Of a DNA stretch of 64,000 nucleotides, positions 52,350 through 62,030 are shown one piece after another (within the stretch, counting starts at the first letter, position 1; each line of letters begins with the position of its first letter). The stretch spans positions 3,521,320-3,585,319 of the forward strand of contig NZ_RAPN01000001.1 in NCBI RefSeq assembly GCF_003610535.1, given 5' to 3'. Made by a program: the position numbers and the translations under genes. The notes under the pieces are model-generated. The model was given only the letters and a program-made list of their open reading frames with translations. It did not search any database and was not told the origin of the DNA. Source of the DNA: Mangrovibacterium diazotrophicum (GTDB lineage Bacteria > Bacteroidota > Bacteroidia > Bacteroidales > Prolixibacteraceae).

Positions 52350-53684
52350 TTACCCGATTCCCGGGAGATTAATTCCTTTGATTTTGCGGTACAGGTCGAG
52401 GGCGAACAGATCCGTCATCCCAGATACGAAGTCGATTACCGACTGAATTTTTTCATAGTCGGTTTGGTGATCGCCGGTGTACTGTTCGGGCATCAGCGAA
52501 AGCAGTCGTCTCGAAAGCCCTGCTTTTGGAGCCAACACTGCATTGATAAACTCGTCGAGCAAAGTGCCGAGGATTTTGTAACCGGCAACTTCAATCTCAA
52601 TCACCGAGCGGTCGCGGTAAATTTTCTCAACCGACAGCGGAACAATCGCATCCATCGCAACTTTCGACGAGCCGGTCACTTTTTTGATCAGTGCTGTATT
52701 GAATGTTCCGGCCATGATCGCGTCCATGTTCGAATCAAACACTTCCACGCATTCCTTCACCAACTTGTTGATCACCGATGCACGCAGGTAGGCAACCTGC
52801 TCATTGCGGTCGGTTACAATTTTAAAGTTCTGATCTATTTTCGAGAGGATCGACTTGTCCTGTTCTTTGTCGAAGAAATTGCGGAACAGCTCAATCACCG
52901 TATCATACGGAACGATTTTTAGCTTGTGCGCATCCTCCATGTCCATGATTTGGTAGCAGATGTCGTCGGCTGCTTCAACCATGTAAACCAAGGGGTGTCG
53001 CACAAAACGCAAGGGGTTGTCGCCGGTTTGATCCAGGCCCAGTTCCTCGGCAATGCCTTTGTACAAATCTTTTTCAGACTGGAAGAAACCAAACTTGGGC
53101 TTGCTCACGCCAATCGATTCGTATGGGTATTTCACAATCGAAGCCAGCGTGGTGTAAGTTAGCGCGAAACCGCCATCGCGGCGTCCTTTGAACTGGTGGC
53201 TCAAAAGGCGCAGTGCATTGGCATTTCCATCAAAATAAGTGAAGTCGGTCCACTCCGCTTCAGTCAGCATCGACTTCAGCTGGCGACCATGCCCGGCGGT
53301 AAAATAGTTGGAGATGGCTTCTTCGCCGGCGTGTCCGAAGGGCGGGTTTCCCATGTCGTGTGCCAGGCAACCGGCCGACACTACAGCTCCCAATTCGGCC
53401 AATAGCGGATGATCTTCGCCTTTTTTCCGCAGACGCTCGCCGAGCATGCTTCCCAGCGTACGGCCAACGCTCGCTACTTCCAGCGAGTGGGTAAGCCGGT
53501 TGTGCACAAAAATACTTCCCGGTAGCGGGAAAACCTGTGTTTTGTTTTGCATCCGCCTAAAGGGCGACGAGAAAATCATCCGGTCGTAGTCGCGCTGAAA
53601 CTGCGTACGGTTGTACAAATCACTTGCGTCAGTTGGTGGCAGCGATCCCAGTCGCCGGGTCGATATCAGTTTGTTCCAATTCAT
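52350..53684 (-). CDS. dgt: dGTPase-like HD-domain triphosphohydrolase
   Basis: A 444-residue HD-superfamily enzyme that hydrolyses dGTP (or other dNTPs) to the nucleoside and tripolyphosphate. The start MNWNKLISTRRLG, the RTQFQRDYDRMIFSSPFRRM segment, HNRLTHSLEVASVG and LAHDMGNPPFGHAGE (the His-Asp metal pair) are all typical. ATG 53684 is chosen because upstream in-frame codons run into the neighbouring gene. It is followed on the minus strand by the long inverted repeat. Such enzymes balance dNTP pools and can limit phage replication. Confidence 0.9.
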   Translation of the reverse strand: MNWNKLISTRRLGSLPPTDASDLYNRTQFQRDYDRMIFSSPFRRMQNKTQVFPLPGSIFVHNRLTHSLEVASVGRTLGSMLGERLRKKGEDHPLLAELGAVVSAGCLAHDMGNPPFGHAGEEAISNYFTAGHGRQLKSMLTEAEWTDFTYFDGNANALRLLSHQFKGRRDGGFALTYTTLASIVKYPYESIGVSKPKFGFFQSEKDLYKGIAEELGLDQTGDNPLRFVRHPLVYMVEAADDICYQIMDMEDAHKLKIVPYDTVIELFRNFFDKEQDKSILSKIDQNFKIVTDRNEQVAYLRASVINKLVKECVEVFDSNMDAIMAGTFNTALIKKVTGSSKVAMDAIVPLSVEKIYRDRSVIEIEVAGYKILGTLLDEFINAVLAPKAGLSRRLLSLMPEQYTGDHQTDYEKIQSVIDFVSGMTDLFALDLYRKIKGINLPGIG

Positions 53685-53706
53685 CTTTCTATATTCATCA
53701 GCCGAC

Positions 53707-54423
53707 CTAATAAATGTCGACGTGGTAATTGTTGAGTTCTTTGTCCAGTTTTTTGGATCCGGGGCAAATCTTTTCCAGCAGTTTCCAAAATCCCGGGCCG
53801 TGATTCTTTTCAATAGTGTGCGCGAGCTCGTGTAAAATTACATAATCAATCAACCGGTCGGGCAGTCGCATCAGGTGCAAGTTCAGGTTAATGTTGTTGA
53901 CGGATGAACAACTTCCCCATCGGCTTTTGACATGTTTTACATACACATTCTCAACTTGCAGCCCATGTTTGTCCGCCAACTCCATCAAGCGCGCCGGTAG
54001 ATAAACTTTGGCTTCCTGCCGCATTACACTGACAATAACTTTTCTTATAAATTGCTGTATTTCGGGGCGTTGAAAACTTTGATTCGCAGGAACATTGATC
54101 TGGATAAATCCTTTTCCAACCATTCCGGATACTTTATTTTGCGCCACGGTTACAATTTTCAGCTCGTGAAATTTTGTTTTAAAACACTTGTCCGGACTGA
54201 AGATAGTTAAACTAGCTTTAATATCTTGTTGTTGTCTAAGTATCCAATCCACCTTGCTCTTTACAAAATCAATCGCTTTTTGTTCAGAAACAAGCAGGGG
54301 CATCGATACCTGAACCTTTCCGTCGGGTTTTACCCGAAGACGAATGCGGCTGGAGCGTGGGTTTTTCCGGATATGTATCGCACCGATCGGTTCTAAGTGA
54401 AAGTAATTGTCAGTTGCCATCAT
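53707..54423 (-). CDS. YgjP/DUF45-type metal-dependent hydrolase
   Basis: A 238-residue protein of the M48-like YgjP family. The zinc motif is VILHELAHTIEKNHG (H-E-x-x-H), and the family signature SRWGSCSS precedes it. The first 100 residues form a beta-rich N-terminal domain (IRLRVKPDGKVQVSMP). There is no signal peptide, so it is cytosolic. In other bacteria such genes sit near restriction or repair genes, but that is not the case here. ATG 54423 (ATGATG) is chosen; it is divergent from the next gene with a 44-base gap. Confidence 0.88.
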   Translation of the reverse strand: MMATDNYFHLEPIGAIHIRKNPRSSRIRLRVKPDGKVQVSMPLLVSEQKAIDFVKSKVDWILRQQQDIKASLTIFSPDKCFKTKFHELKIVTVAQNKVSGMVGKGFIQINVPANQSFQRPEIQQFIRKVIVSVMRQEAKVYLPARLMELADKHGLQVENVYVKHVKSRWGSCSSVNNINLNLHLMRLPDRLIDYVILHELAHTIEKNHGPGFWKLLEKICPGSKKLDKELNNYHVDIY

Positions 54424-54467
54424 TGGATATCTGTGACGAAGATAAGCAATCCCGTAAAAATTGAGAT

Positions 54468-55172
54468 ATGGAACCAAAAAATGCAATTGAAGTTTTCGGC
54501 ACGATTCGCAAGCAGGAAACTGTGATGACGATCGACGATAAAGTTCAGACCGGGACACTGGTTTTCGAGGCCTTGGAACCATTCCCCGGTTATTATCATG
54601 AAACCCCTTTTGGTGCAAATCCGATTTACATGTATTTGGCTTTACAGGAACAGTATCCGTTGATGGATATTATTCGTGCGACACAGAAAGTCGAAAAAGT
54701 GTTTAACGAAAAATTCGATGCCGGAAAAGGGTTTGTTCAGTTGGTCGATACAACCTACAACGTGTTGCGTGTTCGCCACCTGAACCGCTACGATCTGATT
54801 GGCGATTTGCAAAAAGCATACAACGACCAGGGAATTTATTTTATGGTGAAAAGCAAACGCGGACTGGAAGCAGTGGCGCAAATCAAGGTGGTGAAGTTTT
54901 TCAACCTGACGCAGATTGACGATGGTATTTATCTGGATAACAAGGAAGAGTATCATGCGTACATTGAGCTTCCGAAAGAACAGTCATGGGAAGACTTTAA
55001 TGCTTTGACCAACAGAGTGAAATACAACTGGGAGGAAAGTAAGTTTGATGCTGCAGTTGGTGCATTTTGGCACGAAGGCAAAATACACGAGTTTGTGCGT
55101 ATCTATTCCCAAAAGCTGAGTTTGGAGTATTTGCAGGGGCTGCGAAAACTCTACATCGAAAAAATGAAGTAG
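54468..55172 (+). CDS. Conserved cytosolic protein of unknown function
   Basis: A 234-residue soluble protein with mixed alpha/beta composition, no signal peptide and no membrane segment. Visible stretches include EPFPGYYHETPFGANPIY and KKFNEKFDAGKGF-like motifs, with a charged C-terminus. I could not assign a family. Composition and codon use are like the core genes, so it is probably an ordinary conserved protein. It is divergent from the YgjP-like gene and convergent to gltX. Confidence 0.75.
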   Translation: MEPKNAIEVFGTIRKQETVMTIDDKVQTGTLVFEALEPFPGYYHETPFGANPIYMYLALQEQYPLMDIIRATQKVEKVFNEKFDAGKGFVQLVDTTYNVLRVRHLNRYDLIGDLQKAYNDQGIYFMVKSKRGLEAVAQIKVVKFFNLTQIDDGIYLDNKEEYHAYIELPKEQSWEDFNALTNRVKYNWEESKFDAAVGAFWHEGKIHEFVRIYSQKLSLEYLQGLRKLYIEKMK

Positions 55173-55191
55173 TTTTTATTTGACATAGTGG

Positions 55192-55234
55192 AAAAAAAGA
55201 TGTCAGTCCCTTTTGCAAGGAGCTGGCATCTTTT
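55192..55234. terminator. Bidirectional terminator between the unknown gene and gltX
   Basis: AAAAGATGTCAG pairs with CTGGCATCTTTT (one G-U) with T/A runs on both sides. A second short stem ACTGCC/GGCAGT at 55245-55260 lies just beyond the gltX stop. Confidence 0.8.
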
Positions 55235-55260
55235 ATTTTGTAGCACTGCCTGAAGGCAGT

Positions 55261-56781
55261 TTATTTTATTGTAGCAACAGCCTTTTCAATTCGGCTGATG
55301 GTTTCTTCTTTTCCAATGATTTCAAAAATATCGAACAGGTCGGCTCCCTGGCTGCTGCCCACCAAAGCCAAACGGATCGGTACCATGATCACGCCAAATC
55401 CCCAGCCTTTGGCATTCATGAAATTCGAGAATTCCTCTTTTACTGCCGTCGCGTTCCAGTCGTTCAAACCTTTAAAAAGCTCCACGATTTCGTTCAGCAT
55501 GGCAGGAGTTTCTTCTTTCCATTTCTTCTTCACGGTCTTGTCGTCGTAACTCTCAGGCGCCTGGAAGAAATAATTTCCTTGTTCCCATAAGTCGGTAACA
55601 AACTCGCAACGTTCCTTGATGATGGCGATGATTCGGGTAACCATTTCATCGGCGATGGAAACACCTTTTGCAGCTAAAACGGGTTTGAAAAGCTTGGTCA
55701 GCTCTTCGTTCGATTTTTCCTGCAGGTAGTGGCGGTTGAACCATTTTGCTTTTTCGGGGTCGAAACGGGCTCCTGATTTCACCACGCGGTCGAGGCTAAA
55801 GTTTTCGATCAGCTCTTCCATGCTGAAGAATTCCTGCTCGGTACCGGCATTCCAGCCCAACAGTGCCAGCAGGTTAATAAATGCTTCCGGGAAATAACCA
55901 TCTTCGCGGTATCCACGCGAGATTTCGCCACTGGTTGGGTCAGTCCACAACAACGGGAAAACGGGGAAGCCCATTTTATCGCCGTCGCGCTTGCTGAGCT
56001 TGCCTTTTCCGGTTGGCTTCAAAATCAATGGTAAGTGTGCGAACTGAGGACGTTCCTCCCAGCCCAAGGCTTTGTATAACAACACGTGCAGCGGCATAGA
56101 TGGTAACCATTCTTCACCTCGGATCACATGGGTGATTTTCATCAGGTGGTCGTCAACCACGTTAGCCAGGTGGTAAGTTGGCATACCGTCGGCTTTGAAA
56201 AGCACTTTATCATCCAATTGGTTGGTATTGAATTTTACCTCGCCGCGGATCAAATCCTTCTCGATAACGTCGGTATTTTCGGGCATCTTGAAGCGGATAA
56301 CCCAAGGGTCACCGGCTGCGATTTTCTTTTCAACTTCTTCAGCAGAAAGTGTCAGTGAGTTTTGCAGTTTGTTGCGCGTGTGCAAATCGTAAGAGAAAAC
56401 GGTTTTGTTTTCTTCAGCTTCTTTACGAAGGGCGTCAAGGTCTTCCGGCGTATCGAAAGCGTAGTAAGCATTGCCGCCTTCAACCAGTTGGTCGGCATAC
56501 TGGCGGTACATAGCTTTGCGCTCGCTTTGACGATAGGGACCGTATTCCCCTCCAAAGCCAACACCTTCGTCCGGCACCAAACCACACCATTTCAACGATT
56601 CGATAATGTAGTCTTCGGCTCCCGGCACATATCTTGTTTGATCGGTATCTTCAATCCTTAGCAAAAAATCGCCGCCTAACTTTTTGGCGAAAAGGTAATT
56701 GAACAGAGCAGTGCGAACACCACCCATGTGTAATGGTCCGGTTGGACTCGGCGCAAAACGTACCCTCACTTTAGCTTCCAT
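55261..56781 (-). CDS. gltX: Glutamate--tRNA ligase
   Basis: A 506-residue class I aminoacyl-tRNA synthetase charging tRNA-Glu. The HIGH-type motif is in PSPTGPLHMGGVRTALFNY, the KMSKS-type motif is KLSKRDGD, and the ERIEDTDQTR segment is normal. Length fits the bacterial enzyme. It is an essential housekeeping gene and is flanked by a terminator and a promoter of its own. Confidence 0.98.
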   Translation of the reverse strand: MEAKVRVRFAPSPTGPLHMGGVRTALFNYLFAKKLGGDFLLRIEDTDQTRYVPGAEDYIIESLKWCGLVPDEGVGFGGEYGPYRQSERKAMYRQYADQLVEGGNAYYAFDTPEDLDALRKEAEENKTVFSYDLHTRNKLQNSLTLSAEEVEKKIAAGDPWVIRFKMPENTDVIEKDLIRGEVKFNTNQLDDKVLFKADGMPTYHLANVVDDHLMKITHVIRGEEWLPSMPLHVLLYKALGWEERPQFAHLPLILKPTGKGKLSKRDGDKMGFPVFPLLWTDPTSGEISRGYREDGYFPEAFINLLALLGWNAGTEQEFFSMEELIENFSLDRVVKSGARFDPEKAKWFNRHYLQEKSNEELTKLFKPVLAAKGVSIADEMVTRIIAIIKERCEFVTDLWEQGNYFFQAPESYDDKTVKKKWKEETPAMLNEIVELFKGLNDWNATAVKEEFSNFMNAKGWGFGVIMVPIRLALVGSSQGADLFDIFEIIGKEETISRIEKAVATIK

Positions 56782-56815
56782 GTCTGTAATATTCTATTTT
56801 GCCCGCAAAGATAGA

Positions 56816-56823
56816 TATTTTTA
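56816..56823 (-). promoter_or_regulatory. Putative -7 element for gltX
   Basis: Minus-strand TATCTTTG matches TAnnTTTG exactly, 34 bases before the gltX ATG. Confidence 0.5.
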
Positions 56824-57023
56824 AAACGGGCTAAAACTGAATTTTTTATATCGGCTTATAAAGAGCGATAATTCGGGCAAATACCGGTATTTAAGATAAA
56901 AGCTGCCGGGATGGAATAAAATTTTGAGCTGCCGTGTAATGATTTCGTAATTCGCATACTAAATAAGGTGATGATTTAAAAGCATTCTATGTTTTTAAAC
57001 TCGGCGAAAAAGGTTAATCCAAT

Positions 57024-57031
57024 TAACTTTG
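57024..57031 (+). promoter_or_regulatory. Putative -7 element for the S46 peptidase gene
   Basis: TAACTTTG is an exact TAnnTTTG match 40 bases before the ATG. No clear -33 TTG is seen. Confidence 0.48.
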
Positions 57032-57071
57032 CAATTTTTTGAAAGCTAAATAAATAACATAAGTACAAAGG

Positions 57072-59267
57072 ATGAAGAAATTATTTCTTGTTGTAGTCAC
57101 TCTCGGATTGTTGTGGCAGGGAACTGCCCGTGCGGATGAAGGAATGTGGCTGCCTGCGCTGATTCAAAAGCTGAATATCGGCGATATGCAAAAGATGGGA
57201 TTAGAATTGAGTGCAGACGATATCTACAATATCAATCAGTCCAGTTTGAAAGATGCGGTTGTGGCGTTGGATCACGGCTCATGTACGGCGGAGCTGGTTT
57301 CGCCAAAAGGTTTGTTATTGACCAACCACCACTGTGGTTTTGGAGAAATTCAGGCACACAGCTCGGTTGAGCATGACTATTTGCGCGATGGTTTTTGGGC
57401 AAAATCAATGGAAGAAGAATTGCCGAATCCGGGCAAAACGGTTTCTTTCCTGGTTCGCGTTGAGGATGTAACCGACCGCGTGTTGGATGGCGTTGAGTTT
57501 AACGCTCCTGAAGACGAACGAAAAGAAAAAATTCAGAAAGCGTCATTCGAAATTCAGAAAGAGGCAACTGCGGACAACGATTACGAAGCACGTGTGCAAA
57601 CCATGTTCGAAGGCAACAAATATTACCTGTTTGTTTACGAAACATACCGCGATGTACGCTTGGTAGGTGCGCCTCCGGCATCAATCGGGAAATTTGGTGG
57701 TGACACCGACAACTGGATGTGGCCTCGTCACACCGGTGACTTCTCGATCTTCCGTGTTTATTGCAGCCCGGATGGAAAACCGGCTGACTACTCACCGGAC
57801 AACGTTCCGTTGGAACCGAAACATTTCCTGCCAATTTCGTTGGATGGTTATGAAGATGGCGATTTTGCCATGGTGATGGGATATCCTGGTCGCACCAACC
57901 GTTACAAAACATCGTTTGGCGTTGAATACACCATGGACGTAACCAACACGGTTCGTATCAATGCCCGTGGTGTTAAGTTGGCGATCCTGAAAGATTACAT
58001 GAACTCGAGCCAAAAAGCGAACATTCAGTATGCATCAAAATATGCCCGCAGTTCAAACTACTACAAATACAGCATTGGCCAAAACAAAGGCTTGGAAGCT
58101 TTGGATGTGGTAGAAAAGAAAAAGGCGCTCGAAGCTAAATTTACCGAATGGGTGGATGCAGACGCTGAACGTACGGAGAAATATGGCAAAGCATTGGAAA
58201 TGATCGAAGATTCGTACCGCGAACAGCGCGATGATGTTGCATCGGAATACCTGATGGAAACCATGTTCCGTGGGCCTGAGCTTTTTGCATTCTGCATGAA
58301 CATGAAAGGATTGCATGAAGCCTTGAAATCAGCCAACAACGAAGATCGTGTTCAGGCAAATGTTGAACGTATCCGTTCGCGTGTTGATGAGTTCTTCAAA
58401 GATTACGATGCTGCAACCGACGAAAAAGTTGCTGCTGCTTTGGTCGATGTTTACAAAAAGAATGTTGATCCGGCGTTCTACCCAACCTTCTTTGCCGATA
58501 TCAATAAAAAATACAAAGGAAACGCAGCTGATTTTATGGCTTATGTTTTCGGTAAAACCGTTTTTGCTGATCAAGAGAAACTGGAAGCGTTCCTGAGCGA
58601 TCCGAGTTTGAAAGTGATGGACAAAGATCCTGCCTTTCAGGTAGCAGAAAGCATTTTCCGTCAAGCTACTATTTTGGGTGAAATCGTCAACAGAACGTCT
58701 GGTGGATTACAGGAAGGTCGTCGTTTGTTTGTGGCTGGCCTGATGGAGATGGAAAAAGATCGCAAGTTCTACCCGGATGCCAACAGCACCATGCGTTTGA
58801 CATACGGAACAGTGGGTGACTATGTGCCGCGCGATGGCGTGAAGTACGATTACTACACGACTCTGAAAGGTTATATCGAGAAAGAAATTCCGGGTGACGA
58901 CGAGTTTGATGTACCTGCCCGTTTGAAGGATCTGTTCTACGCCAAAGATTTCGGTGATTATGCAGACGAAAACGGTGAATTGCGCACTTGTTTCACTACC
59001 AACAACGATATTACCGGTGGTAACTCGGGTAGTCCGGTTATCAATGGCAAAGGCCAGTTGACGGGTATTGCTTTCGATGGTAACTGGGAAGCCATGAGCG
59101 GCGATATCGCTTTCGAACCGGAACTTCAAAAGTGTATTTGTGTTGACATTCGTTTTGTGCTGTGGACAATCGACAAGTTTGCCGGAGCAAAGAACCTGAT
59201 CGACGAAATGACGCTTGTGAAGTCGGATAAAAAAGTTGAAAAGGATGTAGCTTCTTCTGAAAAGTAA
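57072..59267 (+). CDS. S46-family dipeptidyl-peptidase, DPP7 type
   Basis: A 731-residue periplasmic exopeptidase that removes dipeptides from peptide N-termini. Signal peptide ends TARAD, followed by the family start EGMWLPALIQKLN. The chymotrypsin-like triad includes His in TNHHCGFG and Ser652 in TGGNSGSPV. Eighteen residues after the serine, position 670 in AFDGNWEAMSGD is Gly; in the S46 family Gly here goes with DPP7-like preference for hydrophobic P1 residues, whereas Arg gives the acidic-specific DPP11. It should serve amino-acid nutrition together with other peptidases. Strong terminator follows. Confidence 0.95.
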   Translation: MKKLFLVVVTLGLLWQGTARADEGMWLPALIQKLNIGDMQKMGLELSADDIYNINQSSLKDAVVALDHGSCTAELVSPKGLLLTNHHCGFGEIQAHSSVEHDYLRDGFWAKSMEEELPNPGKTVSFLVRVEDVTDRVLDGVEFNAPEDERKEKIQKASFEIQKEATADNDYEARVQTMFEGNKYYLFVYETYRDVRLVGAPPASIGKFGGDTDNWMWPRHTGDFSIFRVYCSPDGKPADYSPDNVPLEPKHFLPISLDGYEDGDFAMVMGYPGRTNRYKTSFGVEYTMDVTNTVRINARGVKLAILKDYMNSSQKANIQYASKYARSSNYYKYSIGQNKGLEALDVVEKKKALEAKFTEWVDADAERTEKYGKALEMIEDSYREQRDDVASEYLMETMFRGPELFAFCMNMKGLHEALKSANNEDRVQANVERIRSRVDEFFKDYDAATDEKVAAALVDVYKKNVDPAFYPTFFADINKKYKGNAADFMAYVFGKTVFADQEKLEAFLSDPSLKVMDKDPAFQVAESIFRQATILGEIVNRTSGGLQEGRRLFVAGLMEMEKDRKFYPDANSTMRLTYGTVGDYVPRDGVKYDYYTTLKGYIEKEIPGDDEFDVPARLKDLFYAKDFGDYADENGELRTCFTTNNDITGGNSGSPVINGKGQLTGIAFDGNWEAMSGDIAFEPELQKCICVDIRFVLWTIDKFAGAKNLIDEMTLVKSDKKVEKDVASSEK

Positions 59268-59291
59268 GCAAGAAGTTTAAATGATATTGAT

Positions 59292-59330
59292 GAAGGCTGT
59301 TCCTGTTTGAGGGGACAGCCTTCTTTTTTT
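59292..59330 (+). terminator. Strong terminator after the S46 peptidase
   Basis: GAAGGCTGTTCC pairs with the complement ending ACAGCCTTC, about 12 base pairs including one G-U, followed by seven T. Confidence 0.92.
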
Positions 59331-59427
59331 GCCTGCCGATTCTTCTCAATTTGCCGGATACCTTTATATTTATTCGCGAAATAGTCGGTCTGACGTTAGA
59401 CCCCTTTCAACTTCAAAACGGATTCAA

Positions 59428-60768
59428 ATGAAAAAAAGAATAGTACTGATTGTACTGCTTGCTGTTTTGGGCGGCGGAGCATTTTATCTCAACCTGTTGA
59501 TGCCGGTGATAACCGGTTATGCCGCAAAAAATCTGGCTTCCGGTGTCTTCCTTGCCGGTCGCTCGCAGCAGTCACTTGAAGCGGAGGATCTGAACTTTTC
59601 GGTGATTAAATTCACAAGTAATAAGGTTGACACCGTTAAAAAAGAAGTGGTGTCGCGGTTTCTGTGGGGAAAGTCGAAAGCAGTTTATCTGGATGGTTAC
59701 GGCTGCACCCTGGTAAAAGAATACAGCGACGAGGAAATCCGTAGCCGAGCCTACCCAGGAACAATCATTTTGCCCGAAAATCCGGATACAATTCCCTGGC
59801 CCATGGGCGACATGATGCCTGATAGTCTTCCGGAAGGAATTGACATGGCCAAGCTCGACCGCGCTGTGAAGTTGGTGATGTCGGACACCATTCCCTTTAA
59901 AGGCACTTTCGCCTTGACGGTCGTTTACAAAGGCCAGCCGGTTGTCGAAGCGTACCGCGCCGACATGAATGCCCGCACCCGTTTTTTGAGCTGGTCGATG
60001 GCTAAAAGTTTTACAAACGCGCTGGTCGGTATCCGGGTAAAACAGGGCCTGATGGACATCAATAAACCGTTGGATTTTTCGAATTGGACGATGGGGAAAC
60101 CCAAGCAGATTACCATGAACAACTTGATGCATATGAACTCGGGCCTGGAGTGGAACGAGGAATACGGAAATCTATCCGATGTGACAATAATGCTGCATAA
60201 AGTAGGTGATATGGGCTCCTATGCGCTGGAGAAAGAGGCAGTTTACCGGCCCGATTCGGCTTGGTACTATTCGTCTGGCACAACCAACATTGCCTGCCTG
60301 GCTTTGCGCGAAACCTTCGCTTCGGATCCCGATTACTGGCGTTTTCCGCGCGAGGAACTGTTCAATAAAATTGGGATGCGCAGTGCTGTCTTCGAGCTGG
60401 ATGCCTCAGGGACTTTTGTTGGCTCGTCCTATTTGTATGCGACCATGCGCGACTATGCCCGTTTCGGTTTGCTCTACCTGCACAATGGAAACTGGTTGGG
60501 AGAGCAAATTTTACCGACCGATTGGGTTGATTATACAACGACACCGGCCAACGGCTCAAACGGTAAATACGGGGCTTTTTTCTGGCTTAACGAATCGGGT
60601 GATCAACCTGATGCGCCTGCCGATACCTTTATGTGTAAAGGGCACGACGGGCAGTTCATTTTTATCATCCCGTCGAAAGATTTGGTGGTTGTTCGCACTG
60701 GTTATTCTAAAAAGGGTGAATTCAGCACCAACGAAATGATGAAAGAGATTCTGAAAGCCATCGAATAG
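59428..60768 (+). CDS. Class C beta-lactamase-fold serine hydrolase, membrane-anchored
   Basis: A 446-residue penicillin-binding-protein-like hydrolase. An N-terminal membrane anchor or signal (about 1-25) precedes a linker and the hydrolase domain. Active-site motifs: S-x-x-K in SWSMAKSF, the Y-x-x motif in YSSGTTN, and the third motif KGHDGQF in place of KTG. Family members include esterases, D-amino-acid peptidases and beta-lactamases; the activity cannot be chosen from sequence. ATG 59428 is preferred to TTG/other starts upstream that would place the hydrophobic segment far inside. Confidence 0.88.
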   Translation: MKKRIVLIVLLAVLGGGAFYLNLLMPVITGYAAKNLASGVFLAGRSQQSLEAEDLNFSVIKFTSNKVDTVKKEVVSRFLWGKSKAVYLDGYGCTLVKEYSDEEIRSRAYPGTIILPENPDTIPWPMGDMMPDSLPEGIDMAKLDRAVKLVMSDTIPFKGTFALTVVYKGQPVVEAYRADMNARTRFLSWSMAKSFTNALVGIRVKQGLMDINKPLDFSNWTMGKPKQITMNNLMHMNSGLEWNEEYGNLSDVTIMLHKVGDMGSYALEKEAVYRPDSAWYYSSGTTNIACLALRETFASDPDYWRFPREELFNKIGMRSAVFELDASGTFVGSSYLYATMRDYARFGLLYLHNGNWLGEQILPTDWVDYTTTPANGSNGKYGAFFWLNESGDQPDAPADTFMCKGHDGQFIFIIPSKDLVVVRTGYSKKGEFSTNEMMKEILKAIE

Positions 60769-60814
60769 TGAGCTGGATTTCAGCCTGATCTTTATGAGCC
60801 GATTGTTGGATAGT

Positions 60815-60893
60815 TGGATGACCGGATATTCAGACTAAAGACAGTTTTTTCAGATAAATACGGAGTCTAACTATCAGAAAATCTGAGCATCCA
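60815..60893. repeat. Imperfect inverted repeat between serine hydrolase and mannose-1-phosphate guanylyltransferase genes
   Basis: Arms 60815-60837 and 60872-60893 are roughly complementary, both starting from TGGATG on their own strand. The right part shares AAAATCT, TCCA and TAATCTA with the element beside dgt at 52324-52346. It may serve as a terminator for both convergent genes. Confidence 0.45.
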
Positions 60894-60903
60894 GTAATCT
60901 ATT

Positions 60904-61995
60904 TTACACAAACTTATTGCCTTTTTCCAGGCGAATGTCGTTTACAATTAGGCGAATTTGCTGTTCGTCATCTTTTTTACAGACAAGCAGAATGTCGTCT
61001 GATTCAACTACAATGTAACCATCGAGACCTTGCAAAACTGCAATTTTGCCGTCGGGAACGTGAATGATACTGTTCTCGGAGGCATAGGTAAATACACTGT
61101 CGCCACTGATAACATTGTTTTTTTCGTCTTTGGGTTGCTGTGCATACAGCGCGCCCCAGGTTCCAACATCGCTCCAGCCAAAATCGGCACAAAGCACAAA
61201 AACGTTATCGGCATTTTCCATCACGGCATAATCGATGGATGTATTCTGACACTCGGAGTAAGCTTTATTAATGAAGTAAATTTCGTCGGGTGTGCCGTAC
61301 ATCTTTTCACCCTTTGTGAAGAAACGTTCGTACATATCGGGCAAATGCTTTTCAAAAGCTTTGCTGATCGAATTGACTGACCAAATAAAAATGCCCGAAT
61401 TCCAGTAGAACTCACCGCTGTCCACGAAGATTTTCGCCATATCCAGATTTGGCTTCTCGGTGAACGTTTTTACTTCATACAGGTGTACCGACTCTTCGTT
61501 TTCAATTTTGTTGGCAATTTGAATATAACCAAAGCCTGTTTCCGGTCGGTTGGGAGGAATACCCAAGGTCAACAGCGCATTGTGCTCAGCGGCAAAGGAA
61601 ATGCCTGTTTTCAGCTGAAATACAAATTCCTCTTCATTTAAAATTAAATGGTCCGACGGTGCCACGACAATTGTTGCATTCGGATTCATCGACTTCACCC
61701 GGTTACTGGCGTAGGCAATACAGGGTGCCGTATTACGACGCAGGGGCTCGAGCAAAATCTGCTTTTCCGAAATTTCAGGTAATTGTTGAATAACGAGGTC
61801 TTTATAATCGAAATTAGTGACAACAATGAAATTTTCGACCGGGCAAATACGCTTGAAGCGGTCGAAAGTCATCTGAATAAATGTGCGACCCGTACCGAGG
61901 ATGTCCAGAAACTGTTTTGGCATAGAACTTTTACTTAAAGGCCAGAAACGGCTACCAACTCCACCTGCCATAATCACACAATACGTATTTTTCAT
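60904..61995 (-). CDS. manC: Mannose-1-phosphate guanylyltransferase
   Basis: A 363-residue nucleotidyltransferase making GDP-mannose from mannose-1-phosphate and GTP. The N-terminal signature IMAGGVGSRFWPLSKSSMPKQ holds the GTP loop; LLEPLRRNTAPCI and VAPSDHL are further conserved blocks. It lacks the C-terminal isomerase domain of bifunctional ManC/AlgA enzymes. GDP-mannose feeds protein O-glycosylation and surface polysaccharide synthesis, possibly serving the DUF2723-type transferase. ATG 61995 is chosen over TTG 62001. Confidence 0.95.
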   Translation of the reverse strand: MKNTYCVIMAGGVGSRFWPLSKSSMPKQFLDILGTGRTFIQMTFDRFKRICPVENFIVVTNFDYKDLVIQQLPEISEKQILLEPLRRNTAPCIAYASNRVKSMNPNATIVVAPSDHLILNEEEFVFQLKTGISFAAEHNALLTLGIPPNRPETGFGYIQIANKIENEESVHLYEVKTFTEKPNLDMAKIFVDSGEFYWNSGIFIWSVNSISKAFEKHLPDMYERFFTKGEKMYGTPDEIYFINKAYSECQNTSIDYAVMENADNVFVLCADFGWSDVGTWGALYAQQPKDEKNNVISGDSVFTYASENSIIHVPDGKIAVLQGLDGYIVVESDDILLVCKKDDEQQIRLIVNDIRLEKGNKFV

Positions 61996-62022
61996 TCGCA
62001 AATCATTTGAGCGTTACGGGTG

Positions 62023-62030
62023 CAAAGATA
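62023..62030 (-). promoter_or_regulatory. Putative -7 element for manC
   Basis: Minus-strand TATCTTTG matches TAnnTTTG exactly, 27 bases before the ATG at 61995. Confidence 0.5.
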
